Below are positions 34,581-46,829 of a stretch of DNA of 64,000 nt, one piece after another. This stretch comes from Myrica gale (taxonomy: Eukaryota; Streptophyta; Magnoliopsida; Fagales; Myricaceae). The notes under the pieces were generated by a model. That model was given only the letters and a program-made list of their open reading frames with translations. It had not been told where the DNA came from and made no database searches. Positions within the stretch are counted from its first letter, which is position 1, and the number at the start of each line of letters is the position of its first letter. The stretch lies in NCBI GenBank assembly GCA_963930655.1, contig OZ005615.1:10062001-10126000 (forward strand), written 5' to 3'. The translations under genes were made by a program, and so were the position numbers.

Positions 34581-35681
34581 ATACGAGACCCTCCACCTCT
34601 CCCCATCATGTTACAGATTTAACAGTGAGATTGAACGGAAGACAAACTTAACGTAAGAAATACTACTGTTTTTTACTCCCATAGTTTCGATCAAATTTAT
34701 TCATTTTGATGCTTTTGGCAAAGATTGAAAATTACTGTTGTTTTATTTTGTTTTGCATTTATATGCAAAATGATGTCTCTCTGTCCTTCGAATAGAGAGA
34801 TCAGAGATCTAATAGTGTTGTCCATATTCTCTTCATGCATTCATTAGTGAGGGGAAAAACACAGAACTGAGCACTAATTCAATGACTTGTGGTGGTATAC
34901 AAAATATTTACTGAAATGCAGAGTATCATTAATCGAAAAACTAAAAACAAAAACAAAAAAAGCAAAGAGATTTGAACGGAAGTGGCTCAAGCATTGGAAA
35001 TACATGAAGAACCAAACGCGTCCATGGTGAATCAACAAAGGTCGACTCGAAGCTCAAAAGATGCCACCAATGGCAAGGCTCATCTGTTCCTTTATTTTCT
35101 CTTGGCCCTGGCCCATACATCAGGGGTTCGACCCACAGGAATGTCAACAGCTTGTTAAATTTCAGGCATTCGTGAACCTTGCGGCTACCAGCTCACTAAA
35201 ACATCCCTACTATTGGTAAATATATCACTACACAACCTGAAGCCAACACACTCCAAAATACTTTCTTTAATTAATATTCATTTGAAAATCAAATTAAGAA
35301 TGGCATAGAACACCACAAAAGAAAGTTATCACTACATGGCTAGTGTATGATCTGAGCAGAGCGGATATCAGAACACATACACCTTGAATTGTTCAAAGAA
35401 TACCGCAAATGACAGTTACCTATTCCTATCCAAATTGGACTTGCCTTTAGAGGTCAACAAGGCATAGAATTAGTGACCTTGATCCAGTGGGTGAGTGATG
35501 ATTGGAACAAATTGAAAGAATTACAAGGAAGAATAGACTGGGAAAGAGAGTGGAAGGTACTGACGCACAGAAAAATAAATCTGATCCTCACGTGCGTAAA
35601 AGTGATGTTTCAGTTAGAAATGAAGGCCAGTTACCGAGAGAGGAATCTCACCGTATGACTTTGATCCCTCAACAATCCAGT
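34581..35681. other. intergenic, 3' flank of GAUT1
   Basis: No gene recognised. The stretch next to 35,682 should contain the GAUT1 3' UTR (minus strand). Confidence 0.5.
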
Positions 35682-38600
35682 TCATTCACTAAGGTTGCAG
35701 GTGCGAACGAAGGGATGATCGTACTTGATGTACCTTGTCCAGTATGACCGATATCTTGTCATTGCCAACTCCAACCAGGGCTTCATGTTACCATTGTAGT
35801 GTATGACTGCAGCATTCTCAATCTCTGCACGATCAATGCTGGGATTGTAACCCAAACCGAGCACATGCCATGACTTCTCAAGAGAATGTGTCAGCCCATA
35901 GAATGTGATTAGTCCCGGAGGCAATGTCCCAAGCTTCCAAAGTACCCTATCTTCATTCTAAAGCCACAACAGAGAAAGGAAAAGGTCAATGCATTAAATC
36001 ATCATAGCACGTAGATTTTTACACCAACTAGTTAAAGCATTTTGTGGTGAAACAGCCCAAGAAAAAGAAGTGGACAGTTCTGAAACACAAATTTGCTGAT
36101 TTAACCCCAGATTTACATCACTTATAGGCCATATGCATAAACATAGATGGAACAATGTAATAAAACACATCGATGCAAACAAATTTGAGGTTTCAAAGCC
36201 TCACCATATTTTGCCACTTGTGATATATGCCAGTAATATCCTTCTTTTTCCACACTTTGAGATCAAAAATATTCATCCCATACGCCCATCCACAAGCATT
36301 TGGATCAAAATTTCTCGCAATATGAGGATTTGTAAAGTTCAGGTACTTATCAAAACGGTGAAAGCTCTCACCACAGGTTTCCACTGCACCATTAACCTTT
36401 CCATGAAGATCCACCGACCACAAACCAGTCAAGTCTTTTTGGACAACGATATCATCATCAAGAAACAGTATCTTATCTAACTTCGGATAAACCTGAGGTA
36501 GATAGAACCTCAGATGGTTAAGCATTGATAGATACTTTGGGTTTCTGTACTTCAGATTAGAAGCGCCAGATGAAAGAGTGGTTGGATGGCCAGCCTTGAA
36601 ATAATACTCTTTCATTGCAGCAGACTCGAGCTGACGGAGGACTGGGCAGTACGATGAATTAAGCCACTTAAATTCATCAACATTTTCAACATGGATTGTG
36701 GCTTTTCCAGGAGGATTCAACAGAAACCACATGTTCATCGCTCCAAAGTTGAGTTTATCGGTGACAAGATGGAATACATGTTTTGAAGGGTCCTGAAATG
36801 CATCCAAGAAGCGCATATTAGTATGAAAAAGAAAACAATTAACTTGCATCTAAGCAGCAGTAAAGTAGAGCAAGTTCCCCATTACAAGTGACATACATCC
36901 AATGTTGTTGGGCCAACAAAAGAGAGGCCCCACTTAGAAGAACTTCAGCATCCCAAACATGTGTGACACAGGTGTTTGCAGGCATTTAGAATCACAAATT
37001 TTGCCAAGAAAAAAAAAATCACAAATTTCAAGAACCCAGCTAACCAAGCAATCCACTGACCAGCATTGAGCCACCTCATCAATTTCTCTCCCTCCTCCCA
37101 CATCACTGTTATGCACCAACCCATTATCAACACTCTTGCCAGGATCAATTCCAATATCAAATCAATTGGTAAGAGGACTCTCGAATAGTGTCTATAAATA
37201 ATAATGATAAAACACCATCTGCATCACCATTGACAAACTCCCTGACTCCCTCACATTTTGTCTTCCAAAACATTAGAAACAAACGAAACAAAAACACTTG
37301 AACCAGATCTCCACAACTGCAAATCCACACACGATCTCCATGCGAAAGGGACTACTAATATTATAGAAGTCATAACCGATGTCGTGTAACCAAATAGTTT
37401 TGACAGTAACAATTCTCAATGCTCTTCTTCGCAACAATTTCCAACATTGTTTACATAAATTGATTAAGCTATGTTCACCTACCAAAGGGAGAGATTATGA
37501 AAACCTCATAGCAACAGCAAGCAGGCCCTGAATCATCCAATTCAAAGGCTATTCTTCAAATCTCTATTCACCTACAAAACCTATCTATTAGGTTATTATA
37601 TATTTCAAGCGCGCTTACCAATGAAAATAGGAATATATCTCAAAAGAATCAACTGGTATCTTCCAGTTCAGATCATGCATACACCACACCCTAATGTAGT
37701 TATTTCCCATACTAAGTCATACAGGGACAAAATAAAATTTAGGAAGCATTAACTGCTGTATGCAACATTATAGATAGAAACTGAACCACCAAGTCATCCA
37801 CACAGACAACACCCGCCCCGGGAAAAAAATCCAGATGCGAAAAAAGTAAAAGCATACGTCACCTTGGCATTTGTGACAGTTGAATTGACAACCACTGATG
37901 CAGCCAAGACATTGTCTGAGAATAGTGCATAATGATACAGATTGGGATCTTCCAGATTCTCACTTTTGGGGAACTTCCGCTTCTCTAGGGGAAGGAGGTA
38001 GTATTCTATCGTTAAGCGCATAGATAAACAGTGGATTGCATTTGGGATGGTCTTCGCAGCTAACTGACTCAGGAATGTGCTCTGCTTTTTCAAGCTCCTA
38101 ACTTGTTCATCAGCTGACTGAAGCATTGCTCTGAGCTTTCCAGTCACCAACTTGCAGTCATACAATTGCTCTTTCGCTTTTGACAAGACTTGGCCCATAG
38201 ATTGGATTCTCTCAGGTGCGCTAGAAACAAATAGACCATGGGATATGGTAAAGTGCCAAAATTACCAATATTTAGAAAACGAATAAATGCAGATAATGAA
38301 GCATTCTCAGTGGCATTACGTGCCCAATATCCTGTACCTGTGATGTAAATCAGCATCAGTACTGGCCTCTCCTACGGCCCGTTGGCTCTCTTTAAGCCGA
38401 GCCTCTAGTAGCTGGTACAAGTTGACCTTATTCTTCATCCTTGCAATACTTAAATATACCCTTGCCATTATCATTTGATCCCGCATTAAGCGTACTGTTG
38501 AATCAGAGTTCTCGTTTTCATTTTCTTTCCTCCATATGCTGTACTTTCCAAGAACCGCAGAGTCAACTGATTTGGATCGTTCAATGGCTGCATTTTCAAG

Positions 38601-40958
38601 TTTTATAATTGCTTCGTCATCTTGTTTTTCTAATTCAGATGCACGCTTTTGACGTCTTTTTTCTCGCAAGTTCTGCAGAAGAGCTTAAACAAGTATATAT
38701 CAAACTCAAAAACTAATGCCATTAACACAATGGTAAAATCAACGAACAGTAAACATTATATATATAATGTTTGCTTCCTTATTATATATGTTCGATGTGA
38801 TAAATTATTCCAGGTCGAAAGAAATTTAGAATGAGGGAATAACATGGTAAGTAAAGCATGCAGGTATCCAAGAATGATGATTTTACCCTCCGGGCTACAT
38901 CTGCAGGTTTACCAACAAATTGAGCACGATCATCTGCAGTGGACAATAACAACAAACAGTAAATATAATTATCAGCCACATACAGACGCCACAATGGAAG
39001 AAAATAAAAAGCAACTAAAAGCTTAACAGCAATTATGACAAAAAAAGTGAAGATTATCAGCCATATGCGGATGCTACAACTAATGATATATTACCTGGGG
39101 AGTTCTCCTTTTTGCTCTTAGGTGCTTCTTTTCTAACAACTGCAGCAGCTTGGTTCTGCTTTTGTACACATAAAAAACCAAAAAACATCTCTAAATAAGC
39201 AGCTATCGATTAACAAGGTTTCTGCAGCACAAAGAATTGACAAGGGATGACAGTGAGAGGCACAACAGTCATTCTAACCTCAGAAGGGTCAACAACTGGA
39301 GTCTCTGCCCCAATGATTTTCCATGAAGCAGACAAGTTGTTTTTCTTGAAAACATCAAGACTCAAAGGCCCCATATCGCTTTTGCTGGCTGTGACAACAT
39401 CAATCACCTAAAAGCAGAAATGATTATAGTATCAGCAAGTAAAGAAAACACTAGAAAGCTATCACTCCTTGTATTACGAGATATATGGTTAACTCAATTA
39501 AATGTTAATTAAGTTGCACATAACCTCTTTTGTGAAAAGAGATTTGACATGTTGCAATGCCAGCCTCTCTCTCCAATCCATATTCTGCACCACCAATGCA
39601 AAATGTACCTCTTTATATGGGAAAGAAAAGAAGCAGATAGATATAGGAATCACATAATTGGCAGTTGCAAAGAAAAATATTCAGAGAGGCTACCTGTCTA
39701 CTAGGACCAGCGGGAAGATCATCTCGATCTGCAGTTAATAACAAAAATAATAATTTCCACTAGAATAATAATAAATAGAAGCACAAACATGCATTTCCAG
39801 AAAATACTGAGTTTTGGTTGAATTTGTGTTATGTTTCTGTGGATACTCATCTTACAGTTAAGCACATAATTTCTGTGGATACTAAGTATATGCTCATGAT
39901 TTCAGCTAAGCAAGGAAACAGAAAATCCATTGCAACTGATCTGGAAGACTGGCAGGAGGTTTGCTAGGGTAGTAGAATACTATAGTTAGTAACTTTTTGC
40001 TAGTAGAAGTACTGATCTGCATACAAGAATTACCGATATTGAACATAATGTGCGACCCATATGAACTATGTAATATAACAATATTACAATAAGGTTTTCA
40101 ACTCTAGTACTGCCAATTGAAATGACAGCCTAAATCAACTAAATGCCAGTGACGCGCTGAGTAACATCAAAATTTCAGAAATACCCACCGCTGAATTTCC
40201 ATCAATGAGCATTCACGGTCATTGATATTCACAAATAAACAATTCCCGTCCAAAACTTCAAGCATGGTTTGAAGCCGCACTACTTCGGTAACATGTAGGG
40301 CTCGTTTATACTCGAATAGCAAAAGCAGGGGATGTTCGTTTGAAAAAAAATTGTATGATTCTGATAAAATTGTGAGTATTTAGGTGATGTTAAAGTTGTA
40401 TTGTCATGCGTGTAGAAATTATTAGAATTGATGTATGTAAAAAATGTAATAAAGTGTTGCACTGGAATACATGTGTTGTGTGATGTTTGGATTGTAAAAA
40501 AGAAAAGTAGAATGCAAATCCTAAAAAAAAAAGTGGTAAACGAACATCACCAAAGTGTCTAAACACTCTGGAAGTAATTTTCTCGTTGTTCAATTCTTAC
40601 TTGGGGAAGTAGTTGTCTCGATTCTCGAAAGTACTAAATAAAGTGTTCAAAGAAGGAAAAAGAAAAAAGCACTTACAGGACTCAAACACAATTAAAAACT
40701 AAATCCTAAGCGAGCAATTCGAACGCAACAGAGTATAATCAAGTGAGATCTCGAAATTAAGCTACCGCATCAGTTATTGAGCATTGAAAAAACATAGAAA
40801 TGGTATTAGAGCTGACCAGTGGTGTGGAGTCTTCGGCCGACGAAGAAAACCAACGGCACAAGCACTGCGACGAAAATGAGAATTGCCAGAGGGAATCGAG
40901 ATCCACCGCCTTTGTTCCTTTGGATGCCCGAACCGGATACTCCCCGCTTCATCGCCAT
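35682..40958 (-). CDS. GAUT1: Alpha-1,4-galacturonosyltransferase 1 (GAUT1, GT8)
   Basis: GAUT1 transfers galacturonic acid from UDP-GalA onto homogalacturonan, making pectin in the Golgi in complex with GAUT7. Ten coding exons on the minus strand: 40,958-40,817, 39,728-39,694, 39,584-39,525, 39,407-39,279, 39,155-39,095, 38,933-38,887, 38,672-38,338, 38,220-37,863, 36,792-36,205 and 35,957-35,682. They splice in consistent phases to 676 aa (Arabidopsis 673). N-terminus MAMKRGVSGSG precedes one membrane anchor at residues 22-40, a type II topology. The stem carries MGPLSLDVFKKNNLSASW. A conserved helix-rich segment includes AAIERSKSVDSAVLGKYSIW. The GT8 domain has the metal-binding LDDDIVVQKDL (Asp501-503) and HYNGNMKPW (His638-Trp646). 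An upstream in-frame ATG exists, but MAMKRG matches the family start. Intron 1 holds a MITE-like insert. Confidence 0.97.
40328..40551. mobile_element. MITE-like insert in GAUT1 intron 1
   Basis: GGGATGTTCGTTT at the left and AAACGAACATCACC at the right form an inverted pair about 220 bp apart, with an AT-rich interior. No target duplication was established. Confidence 0.5.
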
Positions 40959-42704
40959 TTGCAAATTGAAACCTAAAATCGATGGCAGAAGTAACCGAAA
41001 GAGAGAGAAATTATATGTAACCACTAGCGAGCGAGAGTGTTAAGTGTATCACGAGCGGAATTGAGAGAAAATATAGTTGAATTGGGAGACTATTGGTGCT
41101 TATTGCTGGTCTAATTCTATAAGATGCGAGAGAGCTTACGGAAGAAGGAAAATGCAGTGAGTAGAGCGTGGTTCAGATGCTGCTTGTTAAAGAAGAACCA
41201 CGGAAAGACAATGCAAGAGATAGATTTTGTTTAAAAAGCCCCAGAGCCAGAGAGAGAGAGAGAGGAACATCGATCTTTTTCTCTCTCCCTTTCGGGGTTT
41301 TGACTTTCCGTCCGGTCTGATTTGATTTTCTAGCTCTCTTCCTCTCTCTCGCTCGCATTATATGGGCAATAATTTTTCTATTGTAGATACGTCGGCCGGC
41401 ACAAAGAGATGTTCTACGACGTCGTTGTCAAAGAGCTAGATAAGAGCATTTGATTAATAAGCCATGTATCCCGGTTATTTATCCTTTCTTCTTTTCATTT
41501 CTAACAAATAAATTCTGCCGACGGTTGTAACAAACTTCTTTTTCGTAATTTCCGCTAGTTCACTACGACGTCGTTGTCACATCCTATTCTAAGATTCTCT
41601 GTATATTAATGCGAGACAATCATAACCATTCCTCCAGTTCACTGCACCTTCTCGACGATTCGGCCGGCACGCATGCTTTAAAATTTCAATTTGCCTTATC
41701 ACGTATGGTCTGCTGATAAAAGTTTATGGTGGGGTATATTTGAAAATCTTGTTATAGCGAATAATTAAGAAAGAGATATTAAAATTAGTGAAAAAATAAA
41801 AAATGATTTAAATGAATTTATATATATATATATTATAAAAATAGATAATTTAATAGAGATATAATATTTTATAATTATTAAATTAAGCCAAAATTTCAAA
41901 GTGTACAAAATTTTAACTAACAAAAACATGATTGAAAAACCCCAATTTATAATAGTGATTTTTTATTTTTTAATTTCCTTCATTCTTTTTTTGAGGTAGC
42001 ACGATGTTTTTCGTTCAATTATAATGTTGAGTATCCTAATTCCCATTTGCATTAATTTAATGATTTACTGGCTACTATTAGCTACGGAAATACACTTTTA
42101 CACCTTCTAATTATGAAATTGATAAACCTCATCCATATAAATATATTTTACACTAACTATTGATTTAAAATACTTTATACTCTCTTAAATTTTTTAGATA
42201 ATTTAAATAAAAAATAATATTTTTAATGTGCAAAATAATAATTTTGTCTTCAGAATTTTTGACTGACAATTTTACGAACTTACATTTTAAGTAAAAAAAA
42301 TTAACTGAAATGCAAAGAGTGAAATTAATAATTTGAAAGTAGAATATAACAAAAATAATAGACTGATGCAAAATGTCAAAACCTTCCTGAAAGATGCAAA
42401 GTGTATTTAACTCAAATGTTTGCTAATAGTTTAACAATCAAACTATGTATTCTCCGCTTACACAAAATAATAATAATAATAATTATACAGCATGTATTCT
42501 CCGAATTCAAGAAGTTCTATTTCGCGACGCAATATCTAAAGAGAGATAACTGAGGTCCTACCTCATGCTAACAAGTTAACAACTAGACGGGTAGCTGCCT
42601 ATGTACGATACAAGGAGGCATCAACTCCGGTCAAAATGCACCTAAAAAGTGGTAGAAGACCTCCCAAGACAACCTGAACAATATATCAGAAGAAGAGATA
42701 TTCT
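40959..42704. other. GAUT1 5' flank and intergenic
   Basis: Contains the GAUT1 promoter and leader on the minus strand, with a GA run at 41,248-41,262. Beyond about 41,700 it is very AT-rich; 41,745-41,940 holds AGTGAAAAAATAAA and terminal motifs like the window's MITE family 1. No gene recognised. Confidence 0.5.
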
Positions 42705-45700
42705 CTACAGAATAGCCACGTCCAAGTAATCTCCAATCTACATTTGTGAAACGTCAGTTAGTGAAAAACTGGAAAGAATGATCAGATTGCATGGAACCAA
42801 AAGAGTATATTGTTGTACCTGAAAGTGAAGTTCAGCCAATGTCTTGCCATCATCTAGTCTTCCACTTCCATAAGAAAAGGCCATCCCCACCTGCACGAAT
42901 CAAATTAGTTATCCCACTTTCACAAGCTCATCATTATTCATTCGTATCATTTATGCATCAACCAGCATACTTGCAATAAAAGATATACAATGTCACCACA
43001 CACCGATTGAACACAGTCTAAGCTCTGAAAAACATATTCTCGACATTTCTACCCCCACACCAACCATAACGTTAATTAGACAGCAAGGCAAATCCTTCAG
43101 CTTTTTTCCGCTGAAAATAATGTTAAACATAGCAAAATACTGATATTGACAGCTAACATTGATAGAGGGGATATCCCAAATGAGCTAGGGCAACATTGCG
43201 GAGAACAGCAGAACTTGCTGTTTTGGCAGTTGGAGTGTCTACTTGTGGGCTACTTTATTCCAAACGGCCACCTTCTGCATGGCTGATTTTTGTCTAAAGC
43301 TTGCTTCTTCTTTCTTGTAGACATACTACATTCTACAGAGGGGAATCTCTGCTGTAAGAAAGGATCACTGCTTAGGTAGCCAACATAAAGATTGACGGAA
43401 AGGATTCTACGCTAGAAAGGCTACCCCATCCTCTTCGCGGTCACAGTCACAATAAAATTTGGTTAACTGGAAAGAACGGACACACCCGTGGACTTATAAA
43501 AGGGAGAGAAAAGCGTGATATAAATCAAGGGTAGCAAAAAAGGAGAAAGCAACGAGTTCGAGCAATGTATATCATAAGTCATGAGCATCACAATCGTATC
43601 CCAATCATTATTGTGCATCTGCTCACGAGTGCATGCAAATACTAGAAGACTTCCAAGACTCACTCTATAAAAATTGCAACAACTCAACTGACAGAGACAG
43701 CTGTGTTATACGCACACAAAGTCAAACACAGAGAGAGAGAGAGAGAGAGAGACCTCCTGCACTTTAAAACGACCAAATTTATCAGGATATACAAAAGCAA
43801 AGGATAGTCTTGCATTTTTTCTCCTTGCAGCTGGAGCCACCTCTTTGACCTGTACAAGAAACGCAATAAACTAGGAAACTGAAACAGAGTAACAATGGAA
43901 AACCAATGATTTCTGCAAAGAAAAAGAAGTGAGGAATTTGATGGCTATAACATCAAACCAATTTCAAGAGAAGAACTCAGTCTTACCATCCAAATTCACA
44001 ATGTTACTCAAGCAATTGCGCAATTAGCATATAATATCTTACCCCCAGTTGTACTTCTTCCATGGCAGGGCCATGGAGCAAATTCATTCAACGGCGTGTC
44101 TAGTTTTGAATTGTTACTTTCACCTCATTTATTTTATGGATAAGTAGCAAGTCCCCAAATGTTTTAGGAATCAGTACAGAATGTTGTCCAGCAGAAACCT
44201 GTTTCAACAAATAAACCATCCAATTCTTTTCCGCCATAAACAGACCCCACAATGTACTTGTCATTCCCTTCTATGGTTCATAGCTCATGAAAAGTTTACG
44301 ATATTGTATGCCCACTGCTTGTTGATCGCCAAAGAGTTAGTTGCTTTTCTAGTACAATACCCCATGTTACCTAGTTACAACCATCCACGGTCATCTAGTT
44401 CAAGCACAGACCTAGAGATGTCTATTGGGTGTATGTGCAGGCACTGAACCAGCGACTAGGTCCACAGACTCCAACTGATCACCCAAGCAAAGTAACAGAT
44501 TCTAAGCATGAAACCTCTATTTGGCCTTTAAGAAAACTTTTTGCGTGTTTTTTATTGGCAATTACTCTTTTAAACCATTATTATTAGCCTCTGTCCATTT
44601 TGCTGAATCCTCCAGCCTACCATATCAACACACTGACTCCACCCCACATTCTGTCCCCCCTTCTTTTCCCCTATCATACCAATGTTGGAAGGGATAGCAA
44701 CATTTCAGAGGAAATTAATTTCTGACTCATTCATTCATTTTCTTCTTCAACACTCGCTTCCAAAAGTACTAGTGAATATGATAGGACTCAGAACCAACTT
44801 CACTGCAAGCTACAGTACACTACTGGCCAACATTTGATTTCCACTAGTAGGCAACTTATTCCGCAGAAAAGGAGTGGTATCGACATGGTCAGAATTTGTA
44901 ACTACTCTACCTAGGCCTGATCACCGGTATCGGCGGTGTGCTGGTTAACCGGCACCGCCGCCGGTACCGGCCCTGTTCACCACTCACCGAGCGGCACCGG
45001 TGAGCAAAATCCCCTGTTAGTGGGGATTTTGCCGGTGGCGGTGAAACCGCTCACCGCTGGGCAGTTTCACTACTTCAACGTTTGTTTTTTTTTCAAATAT
45101 GCATATAAAAAAAGACAACGTTTCGTTTATTGATTTTAAACCTAACCCTCTCTCTTTCTCGCTTCTCTCGATCACTCACTCAGTGCTCTGCCTCCCTCCT
45201 TCAGTCGCACAGCGCGCGCACTCCCCCCCTTTGCAGCAACCAGCAAGCAACAATGCTCAGCGCTCTGCCTCGCCTCCCTCCTTTAGCTCTCTCTTCCCCA
45301 GCAACTATCGACTATCACTCTCTCTCTCTCTCCTCCCAATTTTCTTGCGATTCGATATTATATTTGCGTTTTGGTTGAGATTTGCTGGGTTTGTAGAAAT
45401 TTTTCGTATAGGTTTTTTTCAATTTGATTGATATTTGGAAAGCTTTTCAAATATGTGGAGATTTTCTTGCAAATGTGGAGATTTCTTGCGATTTGGTACT
45501 GATTACAGGTTCGAATTTAGGAATTTTTTTCGGTTGTTCATGAGAATGTCAATGTGTAGAATCTGTAGATTTGGTTGTTATTTACAGGGGTTGTAATTTT
45601 ATAATTTTTTTTTAGGCTGTTTACGATTTGGTCGAGATTTCTGATTTGGAATTTTTTTTGGATTTGGATTTGATATTGATTACAGATTGGATTTCCATTT

Positions 45701-46829
45701 GGTATTGATTACAGATTTATATTTCGATTTGGTATTGATTATAGATCTGGATTTCGATTTGGTAAATTGATATCGATTTTTTTTATCTCCGGACCTCCGG
45801 TGTAGGGGCGGTAACCGCCCCCGCCACCGTCGAAACCGCCACCATTAGGTGCCGGTTTCCTCCCTTCACGGTGTCGGGGGCGGTATCCATTTTTGGAAAA
45901 CCGCCTATAGCGATAGCGGTGGCGTGGAGGACATAACCACCACCGCTTATGCACAGCCCTAACTCTACCATCGCACGAGTAGACTATAAATGACACACAT
46001 GCAATAGCATTGAAAACAATGCGCGTGTACAGATAAACACATCAGAGGCACGTAGGAGATAGACGGCATACCAGATCGGTCAACTCTCGAAGAGTAGCAT
46101 CCTTCCAGGTATAAATCTGCACCTCATCCTTGGGCTCCTTGCCTCTCACGGCAAATTCGTCATCACTATGATGGCCTCCAATCTACGGAAAATCAAATAC
46201 GTTAGTAGTAAGTACTATTTGCACATAGAACATCAAGTTTCAAGGTCCACGACAACCGCTACTAGCTTTCCACTAAGCACGAATGGTCTTTTTTGAGCAA
46301 ATATTGCAATAACATGAAATTCACAATACAGTTGTCCACTTTTGGGCCGTGGTGGAATGATGAATCACAGGTTTTATACTTCGTAACTTCGATATTCATA
46401 AACGTTAAGAGACTCAGTAGAGCGCTCGGGCTTCGTCTTTTTTTCTTTTTTCTTTTTCAAACGATGGTGCAATCTTTTCCTCTTCTACTTTCAAACTAAA
46501 ATTCACACAGATGTAGTATAGCGCTCTGAATCACCTTGGTGAAAACTCGAAGCAACAATGGGCAAGCCTGCAGGCAATTCAAGAACGAAATCAGGACAAT
46601 GATATTATTCTGCACAATAAAGTAGAAGAGACAAAAGCTAACAAGCCCAGACGTTGCTCCGGTACAAAATCGCAAACCCTAGAGAACCCAAGAAAGAGAA
46701 AGAAGGAGAGCGCACCTTTTCGCGATCGACGGGCTCGAAACGAGGGCGAGGATGAGCAGCGGGGCCTCTTGGAGGTGGGCCCATTGGTCTCCCTCCTTGT
46801 CTCCTTTGTGTTTCGGCTACTCCGGCCAT
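42705..46829 (-). CDS. SAP18: SAP18, Sin3/HDAC and ASAP complex subunit
   Basis: SAP18 is a small nuclear ubiquitin-like-fold protein that links histone deacetylase complexes and the ASAP/PSAP RNA-processing complex to transcription factors. Six exons on the minus strand: 46,829-46,716, 46,567-46,535, 46,182-46,072, 43,849-43,754, 42,890-42,819 and 42,737-42,705. All join in phase 0 to 152 aa, the family length. The N-terminus MAGVAETQRRQGGRP is Arg/Pro-rich, ending in EPVDREK. Then come ACPLLLRVFTK, GKEPKDEVQIYTWKDATLREL, ARRKNARLSFAFVYPD, GRLDDGKTLAELHFQ and the terminal IGDYLDVAIL (usually ...AIY). An upstream ATG is in frame, but its extension is not family-like. Intron 3 (43,850-46,071) carries a hAT element, and the exon 4 donor abuts a dinucleotide repeat. 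Confidence 0.95.
43730..43752 (-). repeat. GA/CT microsatellite touching SAP18 exon 4 donor
   Basis: On the minus strand the intron begins GT followed by about eleven CT units. The repeat therefore occupies donor positions +3 onward, replacing the usual GTAAGT-type consensus. Confidence 0.85.
44912..45961. mobile_element. 1,050-bp non-autonomous hAT in SAP18 intron 3
   Basis: The ends TAGGCCTG and CAGCCCTA are short imperfect inverted repeats, and the 8-bp duplication ACTCTACC flanks the element exactly (44,904-44,911 and 45,962-45,969). Subterminal regions are unusually GC-rich, with repeated CACCGG/CCGGTG and GGCGGT motifs. The interior has C-rich and CT-rich DNA and ATTTGGTATTGATTACAGAT repeats near 45,690-45,750. 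No transposase. Confidence 0.9.

Noticed and set aside
35110..35140. tRNA T-arm-like GGGTTCGACCC-type sequence
   Set aside because: The bases read GGGGTTCGACCC, but no acceptor, D- or anticodon-arm partners could be placed around them.
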